IMG/VR virus record: IMGVR_UViG_3300014720_000101
Location: 1 to 33,601 of that record
From: a virus
Direction: 5' to 3' (one strand)
Length of the DNA: 33,601 bases
The notes beneath the pieces were generated by a model. The model was not told where the DNA came from and did no database searches. It saw only the letters and a list, made by a program, of their open reading frames with translations. Every line of letters starts with the position of its first letter. The stretch's first letter is position 1. A program made the position numbers and the translations under genes. Below are positions 1 to 7,888 of this stretch, in pieces.

Positions 1-417
1 CAGATCCACCGCAAGACGCTCCGCGGCTCCGCCAACTTCATCGTTGTCGGCCCGGACCTCGCGACGATCCTCGAGGCCTCGGTGTACTACCGCCCCTCCT
101 ACACGCTCGACGGCCAGGGCCAGGTCTCCTCGCCCATGTCGATCGGATGCGAGAAGGTGGGCACGCTCTCGAACCGCTTCACCGTCTACAAGGACCCCTA
201 CTTCCCACGGAACAAGGTCCTCGTCGGCTACAAGGGCGGCTCCTACCTCGAGACCGGCTTCGTCTACGCGCCCTACGTTCCACTCATCGTCACCCCCACG
301 ATCTTCAACCCTGACGACTTCACCCCCCGCAAGGGCGTGATGACTCGGTACGGCAAGAAGATGGTGCGGTCGGACTTCTACGGCACTTTGACTGTGCTTG
401 ACCTCAATATCATCTGA
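1..417 (+). CDS. 23: Major capsid protein, gp23-like (5' truncated by window edge)
   Basis: This is the C-terminal 138 codons of a T4 gp23-type major capsid protein, the HK97-fold subunit of the head shell. The frame is open from base 1, so the start lies outside the window. Visible family features are GSANFIVVGPDLATILEAS near the left edge, then VYKDPYFPRNKVLVGYKGGS and FVYAPYVPLIVTPT, which match the gp23 pattern 'DPYFPRD-VTVGYKG ... GLFYCPYVPL', and a terminal TRYGKKM segment. Third codon positions are very rich in C and G, as expected for the most highly expressed virion gene. It is followed by two hairpins, the second a terminator, so it probably ends its own transcript. Identification is confident from the C-terminal signature; full length cannot be judged. 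Confidence 0.92.
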   Translation, partial: QIHRKTLRGSANFIVVGPDLATILEASVYYRPSYTLDGQGQVSSPMSIGCEKVGTLSNRFTVYKDPYFPRNKVLVGYKGGSYLETGFVYAPYVPLIVTPTIFNPDDFTPRKGVMTRYGKKMVRSDFYGTLTVLDLNII

Positions 418-424
418 CAAGTCT

Positions 425-447
425 CAACTAACCATCTAGGTTAGTTG
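425..447 (+). other. Inverted repeat (hairpin) after the capsid gene
   Basis: A perfect 9-bp stem, CAACTAACC (425-433) paired with GGTTAGTTG (439-447), encloses a 5-base loop. It starts 8 bases after the capsid stop codon and has no T-run, so it does not look like a terminator itself. It could protect the 3' end of capsid mRNA or be a processing site; the function is inferred only. Confidence 0.6.
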
Positions 448-460
448 AACACAACTGGAG

Positions 461-485
461 AGGCCGCCGCGAGGCGGCCTTTTTA
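461..485 (+). terminator. Rho-independent terminator
   Basis: An 8-bp GC-rich perfect stem, AGGCCGCC (461-468) with GGCGGCCT (473-480), is closed by a GCGA (GNRA-type) tetraloop and followed directly by TTTT. It ends the capsid gene transcript. Confidence 0.92.
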
Positions 486-521
486 GTTTTACATCCTTTA
501 AGCCTCTGGACCGACAACTTA

Positions 522-528
522 ATACTTA
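522..528 (+). promoter_or_regulatory. Candidate phage promoter heptamer ATACTTA
   Basis: ATACTTA lies just after the capsid terminator and 33 bases before the ATG at 562. The same heptamer is found at 4680 (31 bases before sheath gene 1) and 16270 (28 bases before the tape measure). Position and recurrence suggest a transcription start signal, but there is no direct proof. Confidence 0.35.
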
Positions 529-561
529 AGTGTTAGCGCCCCGTTACGCTGGAGTGTGTGC

Positions 562-1143
562 ATGACGAAGTCTGGCCGTGAGAGCCTTTTTAAACTTAAG
601 AGCCTCGTCGAGGAGCTGGAGGACAGGGATGTGGGCCTCAAGAGGGATGCCTCCCTGTTTGAGGCTGTGTTCAAGGACTTTCCAATACCGGTTGCCATAT
701 GGCTTGCCGATGAGAAGGGCCTCTGCGTGTCACAGAGGATCTCCGGCAGCAGCTCCAAGGGCTGGTCAGTGCCGCCGCCCGCAGCCGATCCCGTGCCCGT
801 TAAGGTCCTATCGCTTTACCAGTGCCCAGACCTGCAGCGTGAAGTCGAGCGTCACTTCAAGCGTGCCCTCAAGGGAAAGCAGCTGAGCTTCCTGAGCTCG
901 ATCGAGGGTGCCCACATATGGACGCGACTCACACCCAGGTTTAAGGAGGACGGCAAGTGCGCAGGAGTGATCGGTGTCTCCTGGGACCTGACCGCGAACT
1001 ACAGGATGTTCTCTCTCCTGTGCCAGATCTCTGAGTCCTCCTGCGGCGGAGGAGATCCAGAGGTCCAGGCACTGAAGGATGCCGCCCGCGATGCGGCAGG
1101 CACGAGCGTTATTAAGAGGCTTTTGGAGGAGGCAGAAAAATGA
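562..1143 (+). CDS. Stand-alone PAS-domain protein
   Basis: A 193-residue protein. Residues about 8-28 form a charged helix (LFKLKSLVEELEDRDVGLKR), followed by a PAS fold at about 32-145: VFKDFPIPVAIWLADEKG matches the PAS N-terminal strand region, and WTRLTPRFKEDGKCAGVIGVSWDLT matches the PAC end ('dG...GviGv..DiT'). The C-terminal tail is helical. PAS domains bind ligands or cofactors or mediate dimerisation. No kinase, cyclase or DNA-binding output domain is attached, so a signal-sensing or protein-protein role is only inferred. The start is the ATG at 562, with GGAG at 551-554; an in-frame GTG lies at 556 but is too near the SD. The stop overlaps the next gene by ATGA. Its place between capsid and neck genes is unusual for a sensor. 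Confidence 0.72.
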   Translation: MTKSGRESLFKLKSLVEELEDRDVGLKRDASLFEAVFKDFPIPVAIWLADEKGLCVSQRISGSSSKGWSVPPPAADPVPVKVLSLYQCPDLQREVERHFKRALKGKQLSFLSSIEGAHIWTRLTPRFKEDGKCAGVIGVSWDLTANYRMFSLLCQISESSCGGGDPEVQALKDAARDAAGTSVIKRLLEEAEK

Positions 1144-1487
1144 GCGACGATCCGAGCACTGACCGCAGGCAGAACGGTTGGAACGAGTACTCTAAGCTGG
1201 TCCTCAAGGAGCTTGAGACCCTGGCAGACAGCATTGACTCCCTTCGCACTGAGATCCAGAGCGTGAAGCAGGAGATAGCCAAGATGCAGGTCCGCGAGGA
1301 CAAGGTGAAGGACCTCGAGGCGTGGAAGTCCAAGATGGATGATGCCGCGACGCCCACCCAGGTGAAGGAGATCGTCAAGCAGGTTGAGGATCTCAAGATG
1401 TTTAAGACAAAGGCGATCACGGTGTTCGCCGTGGTCCAGTTCCTGATGGCGGTGTTCGCGCTGCTAGTTCGCTTTATAGACAGGTGA
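1140..1487 (+). CDS. Small coiled-coil protein with C-terminal membrane helix
   Basis: A 115-residue protein starting in an ATGA overlap with the PAS gene, so the two are probably translationally coupled. Residues about 20-85 are strongly charged heptad-like sequence (LKELETLADSIDSLRTEIQS, VKQEIAKMQ), predicting a coiled coil. Residues about 90-112 (AITVFAVVQFLMAVFALLVR) form one hydrophobic segment followed by a short basic tail, so it would be a tail-anchored membrane protein with the coil in the cytoplasm. Holin-associated or host-membrane roles are possible, but no family is recognised. Confidence 0.65.
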   Translation: MSDDPSTDRRQNGWNEYSKLVLKELETLADSIDSLRTEIQSVKQEIAKMQVREDKVKDLEAWKSKMDDAATPTQVKEIVKQVEDLKMFKTKAITVFAVVQFLMAVFALLVRFIDR

Positions 1488-1501
1488 TGAGGAGATAGAA
1501 G

Positions 1502-2671
1502 GTGGCAACATTCATACAGACAGTCGGGCCCACGCCCTTCGGATTCTTCGACACCGACGCCGCCTTCCAGACCGAGGCCGACGCGATGGTGGTGTTCGTT
1601 AAGCGCAAGCTGGGAGACGATATCCTGTCTGTTGAGCTCACGAAGAAGCAGATCTGGGCGTGCTTCGAGGAGGCGTGCCTCGAGTACAGCGCCCTCGTCA
1701 ATCAGTACCAGGCGAAGTCTCAGATGCTGAACCTGCTCGGGGCGTCAACGGGAACCCTATCGGGATTTGAGCAGAAGCTTCCACGCGAGAACCTCGAGTA
1801 TATGCTGCGCCAGGCTGAGCCCTACGCGATGGAGTCAGGAATGGGTGGATCATACACCGCCCTGTCTGGATCAATTCAGCTTGTGCAGCACCAGCAGGAC
1901 TATGACATTTATGAGACACTGAAGGACAGCGGAGGAAACCTCATATTCTCAAGCAGCGTCAATAATCCCACCACCAGAATGAAGATCATGGAGGTGTTCC
2001 ACTTCTCACCCCAGGCAGCGTACCGATTCTTTGACACAACTTCTGCAATTAACTACTTAAACAATGAGTTTGCTTTCGAGTCCTTCACGCCTGAGACTGT
2101 CTTCTACATTCTTCCCACTTTCGAGGACGTCCTACGGGGCGGCATGCTCAATGTCTCCGCAAGAGTGCGGCGGTCTCACTACTCGTATAGAATTGTTGGA
2201 ACGAAGCTGCGCCTCTTTCCAACACCCACTCAGGACAACCCGCAGCGTCTCTGGATTCGAGTTCAATTTGGCGCGACACCCTTCAATGCACCCTATAATG
2301 ACAGCACAATAAACGGAATCAATAATCTGTCAAATGTGCCGTTCGGAAACATCTCTTTTGGCAATCTAAACTCAATAGGTCGCCAGTGGATTCGCCAGTA
2401 CTGCCTCGCGCTGAGCAAGGAGCTGCTGGGTCTCATAAGGTCAAAGTTCTCCACCGTGCCAATTCCCGGATCTGATCTAACCCTTAACGGCTCTGATCTA
2501 GTGTCCCAGGGAAGAGAAGAGCAGACTGAGCTCACAACTCAGCTGAAGGAGATGCTCGACTCCCTTACATACAGTAAGCTGATTGAGCAGAAGGCGACTG
2601 AGGTCGACAACCTCCAGAAGATCCTGCGCAACATACCGATACCAAACGGCAGAGCGATCATTGTCGGGTGA
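1502..2671 (+). CDS. 13: Neck protein, gp13-like
   Basis: A 389-residue homologue of T4 gp13 (309 aa), a head-completion protein at the head-tail junction. The N-terminal part has FVKRKLGDDILSVELTKKQI, matching gp13 'LRRLG-PIINVELTPDQI', followed by the helix with EEACLEYSAL. The C-terminal part has WIRQYCLALSKELLGLIRSK, then VPIPGSDLTLNGSDLVSQG and EEQTELTTQLKEML, paralleling gp13 'WVKDYATALAKELNGQI ... LPGGVTIDGQRLIEEA ... EKEALREELY'. The middle is enlarged relative to T4. The start is a GTG at 1502 with AGGAG at 1490-1494. It is followed after 6 bases by the gp14-like gene, as in T4. Confidence 0.85.
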   Translation: MATFIQTVGPTPFGFFDTDAAFQTEADAMVVFVKRKLGDDILSVELTKKQIWACFEEACLEYSALVNQYQAKSQMLNLLGASTGTLSGFEQKLPRENLEYMLRQAEPYAMESGMGGSYTALSGSIQLVQHQQDYDIYETLKDSGGNLIFSSSVNNPTTRMKIMEVFHFSPQAAYRFFDTTSAINYLNNEFAFESFTPETVFYILPTFEDVLRGGMLNVSARVRRSHYSYRIVGTKLRLFPTPTQDNPQRLWIRVQFGATPFNAPYNDSTINGINNLSNVPFGNISFGNLNSIGRQWIRQYCLALSKELLGLIRSKFSTVPIPGSDLTLNGSDLVSQGREEQTELTTQLKEMLDSLTYSKLIEQKATEVDNLQKILRNIPIPNGRAIIVG

Positions 2672-2677
2672 TAAGTC

Positions 2678-3337
2678 ATGGCAAGACTATTCATAACACC
2701 TAGAGAGATAGACTTCATAAGTGACCTGACAAAGGAGATAACGAAGGACGTCAGGGGCCAGAAGATATTCTACTACGGAGTGCGCGAGGACCTCTCTAGT
2801 GTGCATGATGTGTACGAGGAGTCGAGGCAGAAGGTCTTCAATCCACCCATAGAGATAGAGGCGTCAGTTGAGTGGCAGCAGCCCACAGTGACATCAACAA
2901 AGTTTGGAACTGAGGCAATTCAGGTCTTGAAGGTCTACCTGCACACACGTGATCTCCTGGACAAGGACTTAAAGGTGAAGATGGGAGACTACTTCAGCTA
3001 TGGAACAGAGTACTTTGAGATCACTTCTGTTGTCATAGAGAAGCAGGTCTATGGGCAGATAGAGCACCAGGTTGGAAAGATCCTTACAGGATATCAGGCA
3101 CGCAAGGGTCTCATCGATCAGACACCAAACGGTCCCACTGCTGAGGAGGATCTCGACAAGGGTGCGGTCCAGAAGGTGTTCGATCAGCAGCGCGGATACG
3201 CTGTGAATGAGGCAGGAGAGACCAACGATAAGCGCGCGCTTGTTGAGGACGGAAAGCTGGATCCACCGCTCACAGGTCCCAAGCAGGTGAAGGAACAGGG
3301 CGAAGAGACTACTTCATACTTCTATGGAGACGAGTGA
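2678..3337 (+). CDS. 14: Neck protein, gp14-like
   Basis: A 219-residue protein in the T4 gp14 position between the gp13- and gp15-like genes. The central segment KMGDYFSYGTEYFEITSVVI and the following YGQIEHQVGKI resemble gp14 'KEGDLIYFP..NSLFEI..V' and 'YQLGQNAIRKISAG'. In T4, gp13, gp14 and the portal-side proteins complete the head before tail joining. The C-terminal third (about 150-219) is acidic and low in hydrophobic residues and is probably extended. The stop codon shares one base with the next ATG (TGATG), implying coupled translation. Family assignment rests on both order and weak sequence similarity. Confidence 0.68.
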   Translation: MARLFITPREIDFISDLTKEITKDVRGQKIFYYGVREDLSSVHDVYEESRQKVFNPPIEIEASVEWQQPTVTSTKFGTEAIQVLKVYLHTRDLLDKDLKVKMGDYFSYGTEYFEITSVVIEKQVYGQIEHQVGKILTGYQARKGLIDQTPNGPTAEEDLDKGAVQKVFDQQRGYAVNEAGETNDKRALVEDGKLDPPLTGPKQVKEQGEETTSYFYGDE

Positions 3338-4632
3338 TGAGCACAAGGCGCGACATCAAGGACGCACCCAACACAGTGCCGGGAGGCTTTGAGGGGACTG
3401 ACTCTCCCACTGACTTTAAGATTCCTCCCTGCACTATCGAGGACGTGGATCGCGCTGTGTTCAACCTCTTTGACAAGCAGCTTCCAATGCAGTCAAACAG
3501 CAAGCAGGGAAGGGCGAGCAAGAGGATACCTGTGATATTCGCCACAGGCGAGCGCTTCGCTGTCCTCCGAAGAAAGATTCCTTTGAGCGACAGGGGAGAT
3601 GATCACGGTGCGCTGATACTTCCGCTAATATCCATCACGAGGGGCAGCATAACACAGGACCCCGATAATGGGATAGGCCCAGGACAGGCAATGCCCATAG
3701 TGATCAAGCGTCGTCTCTCGAAGGACAGTCCCCTGTACAAGAGGCTGATCAATGAGAATCAGTTTGAGAATCAGGATGAGGTGGCATCCTCTGCTCACAA
3801 TCTCACCGGTGCAGGATCTGGATCACTTCCTGGCACAGTTGGAACAAGAAGGGAACAGGTGCCGCAGCCTCCTGAGAGCAGGGTGGGCAAGGTTCTCCGG
3901 CCCCAGCTTTCTAACAACATATATGAGACGCTGACGATCCCACCTGTCAAGTACTACACGGCGACCTACAGCATATCACTCTGGTCACAGTACACGCAGG
4001 AGATGAATGAGATGCTCATGACACTGATGAGCCTCTACCAGAACAACCACAGGCGGACATTTAAGCTTGAGACTTCTAAGGGCTACTGGTTTGTCGGGTA
4101 TGTTGCAAGCGATATATCTCCCGAGAACAACACTGACGAGTATACAGACAAGGAGCGTATTCTCAAGTACAACTTTGACATAAAGGTGAATGGTTACATC
4201 ATCGCGCCCGAGTATCCTGGGTCGCCCGCGTATGTCAGACGGTATGTCTCTGCTCCGAGCGTCGAGTTTGGAACATTCAGCATTGCAGGTAGGACATACA
4301 TCGGATCTCCTGCGCCCCAGAGAAATGATCCGAGCGTCTTTGTGATTGAGGACATTTACAGCGACACAAATGATCTGCCTGATTCAGGAGTCGCGGCAAA
4401 GTCTCCACAGGACGCTGTCACCTCTCTTGACTACCACAACGACAGGGGAAGCGCGACGGTGGGGTCCTATAACACACGTGACTTTCACTCCACGCTGAGG
4501 ACTGTCGTCACGAATAGAAATGTTTTCACGGGCGAGGAGAAGAACAACATTCTCACCGTTAAGTCTGTGAATCCTAGAAAGGGAGAGACTGTTTTTAGAG
4601 AGCAGTTAATTCCTAAGCTAGAGGACATCTGA
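3337..4632 (+). CDS. 15: Tail sheath stabiliser / tail completion protein, gp15-like
   Basis: A 431-residue homologue of T4 gp15 (272 aa), the hexameric ring that caps the tail and joins it to the neck. RIPVIFATGERFAVLRRK and ALILPLISITRG match gp15 'RVPITYASKEHFMMKLNK ... ILPRI'. KYYTATYSISLWSQYTQEMN and the later KYNFDIKVNGYIIAPEYPG match 'KMIYELSIFTRYEDDM ... WSLTFEVNGWMYPP'. An insertion of about 100 residues after the ILPLI strand and a long C-terminal extension explain the greater length. The ATG at 3337 is preferred over the GTG at 3334 because GGAG at 3326-3329 is 7 bases from it. Confidence 0.85.
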   Translation: MSTRRDIKDAPNTVPGGFEGTDSPTDFKIPPCTIEDVDRAVFNLFDKQLPMQSNSKQGRASKRIPVIFATGERFAVLRRKIPLSDRGDDHGALILPLISITRGSITQDPDNGIGPGQAMPIVIKRRLSKDSPLYKRLINENQFENQDEVASSAHNLTGAGSGSLPGTVGTRREQVPQPPESRVGKVLRPQLSNNIYETLTIPPVKYYTATYSISLWSQYTQEMNEMLMTLMSLYQNNHRRTFKLETSKGYWFVGYVASDISPENNTDEYTDKERILKYNFDIKVNGYIIAPEYPGSPAYVRRYVSAPSVEFGTFSIAGRTYIGSPAPQRNDPSVFVIEDIYSDTNDLPDSGVAAKSPQDAVTSLDYHNDRGSATVGSYNTRDFHSTLRTVVTNRNVFTGEEKNNILTVKSVNPRKGETVFREQLIPKLEDI

Positions 4633-4679
4633 ATCATTTTTTACATTTTTCTAAAGCTGGAACTATCATCTTGATTTCC

Positions 4680-4686
4680 ATACTTA
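4680..4686 (+). promoter_or_regulatory. Candidate phage promoter heptamer ATACTTA
   Basis: ATACTTA lies in the 85-base gap between gene 15 and sheath gene 1, 31 bases before the sheath ATG. This matches the spacing of the identical heptamers at 522 and 16270. The preceding gap (4640-4651) contains T-runs but no GC hairpin, so no terminator is called. Confidence 0.35.
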
Positions 4687-4717
4687 GAAGAGAATACGTT
4701 CGTAAGGAGTTTACTCG

Positions 4718-7700
4718 ATGCCTGAACAGACATTTAGATCCCCCGGATTCTTTGAGCAGGAGATTGATCTTTCCGCCCGTCGGGGATCGCCGCTCGGAAT
4801 TCCAGCTGGAGTAGTTGGCACCGCAAAGAAGGGCCCCGCGTTCGTTCCAGTCACACTTGGAACGTTCGTTGACTTTGAAAACAGATTTGGCACGCTTGAT
4901 CCTGAGAGATTTGGACCTTACGCAGTGCGTGAGTTCCTGAAGCACAGGAATGCTGTGACATTTATGAGGGTTCTTGGTGCAGGTGCAAATCAGACTGACG
5001 CTGATCTGTCCACTACTGAAATTCAAGGCACTGTGAAGAACGCAGGATTTAAGGTAGAGGCTGTTGCAGTTGCAGCCGGCGATATCGGCGGCGGACACCT
5101 AGGTGCTGTTCAGTTCCTCTGCGCTCGTCACGAGATTCCCGTTGATGAGACTTACGGCTATCCAATATTCAGCGATAATAAGTCATTCAGCGAGCGCGCT
5201 GCCGGAGACAACAGGGTTAATCTCGTTCGAGCTGTTCTGTTCACCGCAACAGGATCTCGGTTCGAGGTGATGAACTTCGATCAGGCATGGGCATCCCACA
5301 TTGCCTCAAGAGACTCTGTCGCAAACGTTGGTAACGGAGCTCTGGGTGAGCCCTACTTTAAGCTTGCGCTCACTTCGTCGTCAGGACTTAATTTCTCATA
5401 CGATGAGGGTGCACCCGGCGTAAGAATACTGACTGCGTCCTTGAACCCCACCAGCAAGCACTACGTTGGAAAGATTCTCAATACAAATCCTGATAAGTTC
5501 CAGGAGACCGAGCACCTTCTCTACCTCGACTTTCCAGTTGAGAATGAGGTTGCCGCTGTTTCTACCACTGCAGGGTCTGTCGGAATTCTCTCTGGGTCGG
5601 CGTCCACATCGACATCGGGCGGCGATACAACAACAGCTTACAGAAATCTCTTTGGAAAGTTTAACACTCGGTACACGACGCCAAAGACAACTGCAATCAT
5701 CTCACAGCCTTTCGGAACTGTCGAGTATGACCTGTTTCACTTTGAGACCATTGACGATGGCGCAGTATCAAATGAAGAATACAAGGTCTCTATTGCCAAT
5801 ATTCGCAAGTCCCTTGATCCAGCGAATGAGTTTGGAACTTTCGACGTCCAGATTCGCAGGTTCTCGGATGTTGACACACTTCCTGAGATCATCGAGATAT
5901 ATCCTGATTGCAACCTAAATCCTAAGAGTGACAATTACGTTGCTAGAAAGATCGGAGACAAGAAGGTCTACTTCAACTTTGATACGACAAATGAGGATGA
6001 GCAGCGTCTTATCGTCGAGGGAAAGTATTCAAATCGATCATCCAGAGTGAGGATCGTGATGAACGGCGCTGTTGAGAACGGAACAGTGCCGAAGCGCGCC
6101 CTACCTTTCGGATTTAGGGGTGTTCCTTCCCTCAAGACAAACAACACACTCACTGACACCGCGGTGTCAGTTATCTCTGATCGATTTGGAAATGCGATAG
6201 GCGATGTTGCAGTGAACAGGCTTGCAACGCTTGCAGGCACAGGTGCCACTCACGTTACATCGTCTATCGTGCCACCGCTTCCGATGCGTTTCAAGGTGAC
6301 AAGAGGCGACGTGAAGACATCCCCTGCTTGGATCGGTGAACCTGGAATAAATGAGCGAGTTGACAATCGTTTTTACTGGGGTGTAAAATTTGAGAGAATG
6401 CCTCTAACAGGCACAGTTGACAATGCACTTCTAAACACAAACGTGTCTGACGTGCCTAATCCCATCATCAGCGCTTACTCCAAGTTTCAGGGAATCAAGA
6501 AGCTTGATACTCTTGTGACAGGCGCTGCTGAGGATCTGTTCAATAACAATAAGTTCTCGCTCTCTCGCGTAGCTCTCTACAATCAGCTGCAGGGAGGACA
6601 CATAACCGATCTCACAGGCACAGCAAAGGAGCACATGCTTCAGGCAGCATACATCAGAAATGCTGAGCCCGATCCTGTTACCTACACTGTGTCTGATGGT
6701 ATCTTCTCGCGCATAACAATGGCGACACTGATACACAGCGCTGCGTCAGTCTTCAACAGGTTCCAGGAGTACAACAAGTTCACAACGATGTTCTACGGAG
6801 GATTCGACGGTGTCAATATTCTTGATAAGGACAATCGCCTCCTAACTGACAGAGGATCCTCCTCAGACTCAGGCGGCAAAGCAGGAGACACTTACATAGG
6901 TGGACTTGGACTCGTTGGAACAAACAACGCAGGGATGTCAGGCAAGGGCAAGGACAATAACGTTGTCTCTGCATACCGTGTTGCTACAAAGATCATGACT
7001 GACACAGTGGCATCAAACATCAACATCCTCGCAATTCCAGGCATTAGGGATGTGCTTGTCACTGACTACGCTCTCGAGCGCACCAAGAACTACAGCATGG
7101 CGATCTACCTCATGGATGTCATTAACTACGACTCTGATTCGAATCGCTTGTTCGATGACTCAACGACGAAGGTTGATGTTAGAGAGACAACTGAGCAGTT
7201 TGATTCTCGGGCAATCAACAATAATTACGCTGCGTCATACTTCCCAGACGTCTTTCTCCAGGATCCAGTCAACAATCGACCTGTGAGAGTTCCTGCCACA
7301 GTTGCAGCTCTTGGAGCTCTTGCATTCAACGACAAGGTCTCCTACCCCTGGTTCGCTCCCGCTGGATTTAACCGCGGTGCCCTCGCTGAGGTGACAAACA
7401 TCGATGTTCGTCTCAACTCTGAGGAGCGTGATGTCCTGTATGATGGCCGCATCAATCCGATCGCATCCTTCCCGACGGGAGGATTCGTTATCTTCGGACA
7501 GAAGACACTCCAGCAGGCGAAGTCTGCTCTCGATCGCGTCAATGTGCGCAGGCTCCTTCTTGAGGTTAAGCGCCTAGTCTCGAGCGTCGCGAAGAGGCTT
7601 CTCTTCGAGCAGAATGATGCAGCTACCCGCGCAAAGTTCGTGAGCCAAGTTTCACCCCTGCTCTCCCTTATACAGTCACAGTCAGGAATCGAGCAGTTTA

Positions 7701-7846
7701 GGATCGTGTGCGATGCGACAAATAACACAGATCTCGACGTCGAAGCGAACAGGATGAACGGTCGCATCATCCTCGTTCCCACACGCGCCGTGGAGTTCAT
7801 CTCTGTCGACTTCATCGTCACAAACAGCGGCGTGTCTTTCGAGTGA
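4718..7846 (+). CDS. 18: Tail sheath protein 1, gp18-like (long form)
   Basis: A 1042-residue tail sheath protein; T4 gp18 has 659 residues. Sheath subunits stack around the tube and contract to drive it through the host envelope. The N-terminal arm has FRSPGFFEQEIDLS and GIPAGVVGTAKKGPAFVPVT (about residues 27-46), followed by DFENRFGTLDPERFGPYAV. The C-terminal core, about 870-1042, has PWFAPAGFNRGAL, then FVIFGQKTL, ALDRVNVRRLLLEVKR and VPTRAVEFISVDFIV, the sheath signature that builds the inner contractile ring. The middle 600 residues carry extra domains expected on the tail surface. The start is supported by AAGGAG at 4704-4709. It is paralogous to the next gene. Confidence 0.93.
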   Translation: MPEQTFRSPGFFEQEIDLSARRGSPLGIPAGVVGTAKKGPAFVPVTLGTFVDFENRFGTLDPERFGPYAVREFLKHRNAVTFMRVLGAGANQTDADLSTTEIQGTVKNAGFKVEAVAVAAGDIGGGHLGAVQFLCARHEIPVDETYGYPIFSDNKSFSERAAGDNRVNLVRAVLFTATGSRFEVMNFDQAWASHIASRDSVANVGNGALGEPYFKLALTSSSGLNFSYDEGAPGVRILTASLNPTSKHYVGKILNTNPDKFQETEHLLYLDFPVENEVAAVSTTAGSVGILSGSASTSTSGGDTTTAYRNLFGKFNTRYTTPKTTAIISQPFGTVEYDLFHFETIDDGAVSNEEYKVSIANIRKSLDPANEFGTFDVQIRRFSDVDTLPEIIEIYPDCNLNPKSDNYVARKIGDKKVYFNFDTTNEDEQRLIVEGKYSNRSSRVRIVMNGAVENGTVPKRALPFGFRGVPSLKTNNTLTDTAVSVISDRFGNAIGDVAVNRLATLAGTGATHVTSSIVPPLPMRFKVTRGDVKTSPAWIGEPGINERVDNRFYWGVKFERMPLTGTVDNALLNTNVSDVPNPIISAYSKFQGIKKLDTLVTGAAEDLFNNNKFSLSRVALYNQLQGGHITDLTGTAKEHMLQAAYIRNAEPDPVTYTVSDGIFSRITMATLIHSAASVFNRFQEYNKFTTMFYGGFDGVNILDKDNRLLTDRGSSSDSGGKAGDTYIGGLGLVGTNNAGMSGKGKDNNVVSAYRVATKIMTDTVASNINILAIPGIRDVLVTDYALERTKNYSMAIYLMDVINYDSDSNRLFDDSTTKVDVRETTEQFDSRAINNNYAASYFPDVFLQDPVNNRPVRVPATVAALGALAFNDKVSYPWFAPAGFNRGALAEVTNIDVRLNSEERDVLYDGRINPIASFPTGGFVIFGQKTLQQAKSALDRVNVRRLLLEVKRLVSSVAKRLLFEQNDAATRAKFVSQVSPLLSLIQSQSGIEQFRIVCDATNNTDLDVEANRMNGRIILVPTRAVEFISVDFIVTNSGVSFE

Positions 7847-7854
7847 TGAATACC

Positions 7855-7862
7855 TATAAACA
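7855..7862 (+). promoter_or_regulatory. Late-promoter-like TATAAACA before sheath 2
   Basis: TATAAACA lies in the 42-base gap between the sheath genes, 26 bases before the ATG at 7889. It differs at one position from the T4 late consensus TATAAATA. Spacing would allow a short leader containing the AGGAG at 7876-7880. No other evidence of promoter activity is visible. Confidence 0.3.
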
Positions 7863-7888
7863 GAACTTAGCAATCAGGAGCAAGAATA

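Noticed and set aside
4634-5098. Minus-strand frame of 154 codons over the sheath 1 start
   Set aside because: It lies opposite the conserved N-terminus of sheath 1 and lacks family features and a start signal.
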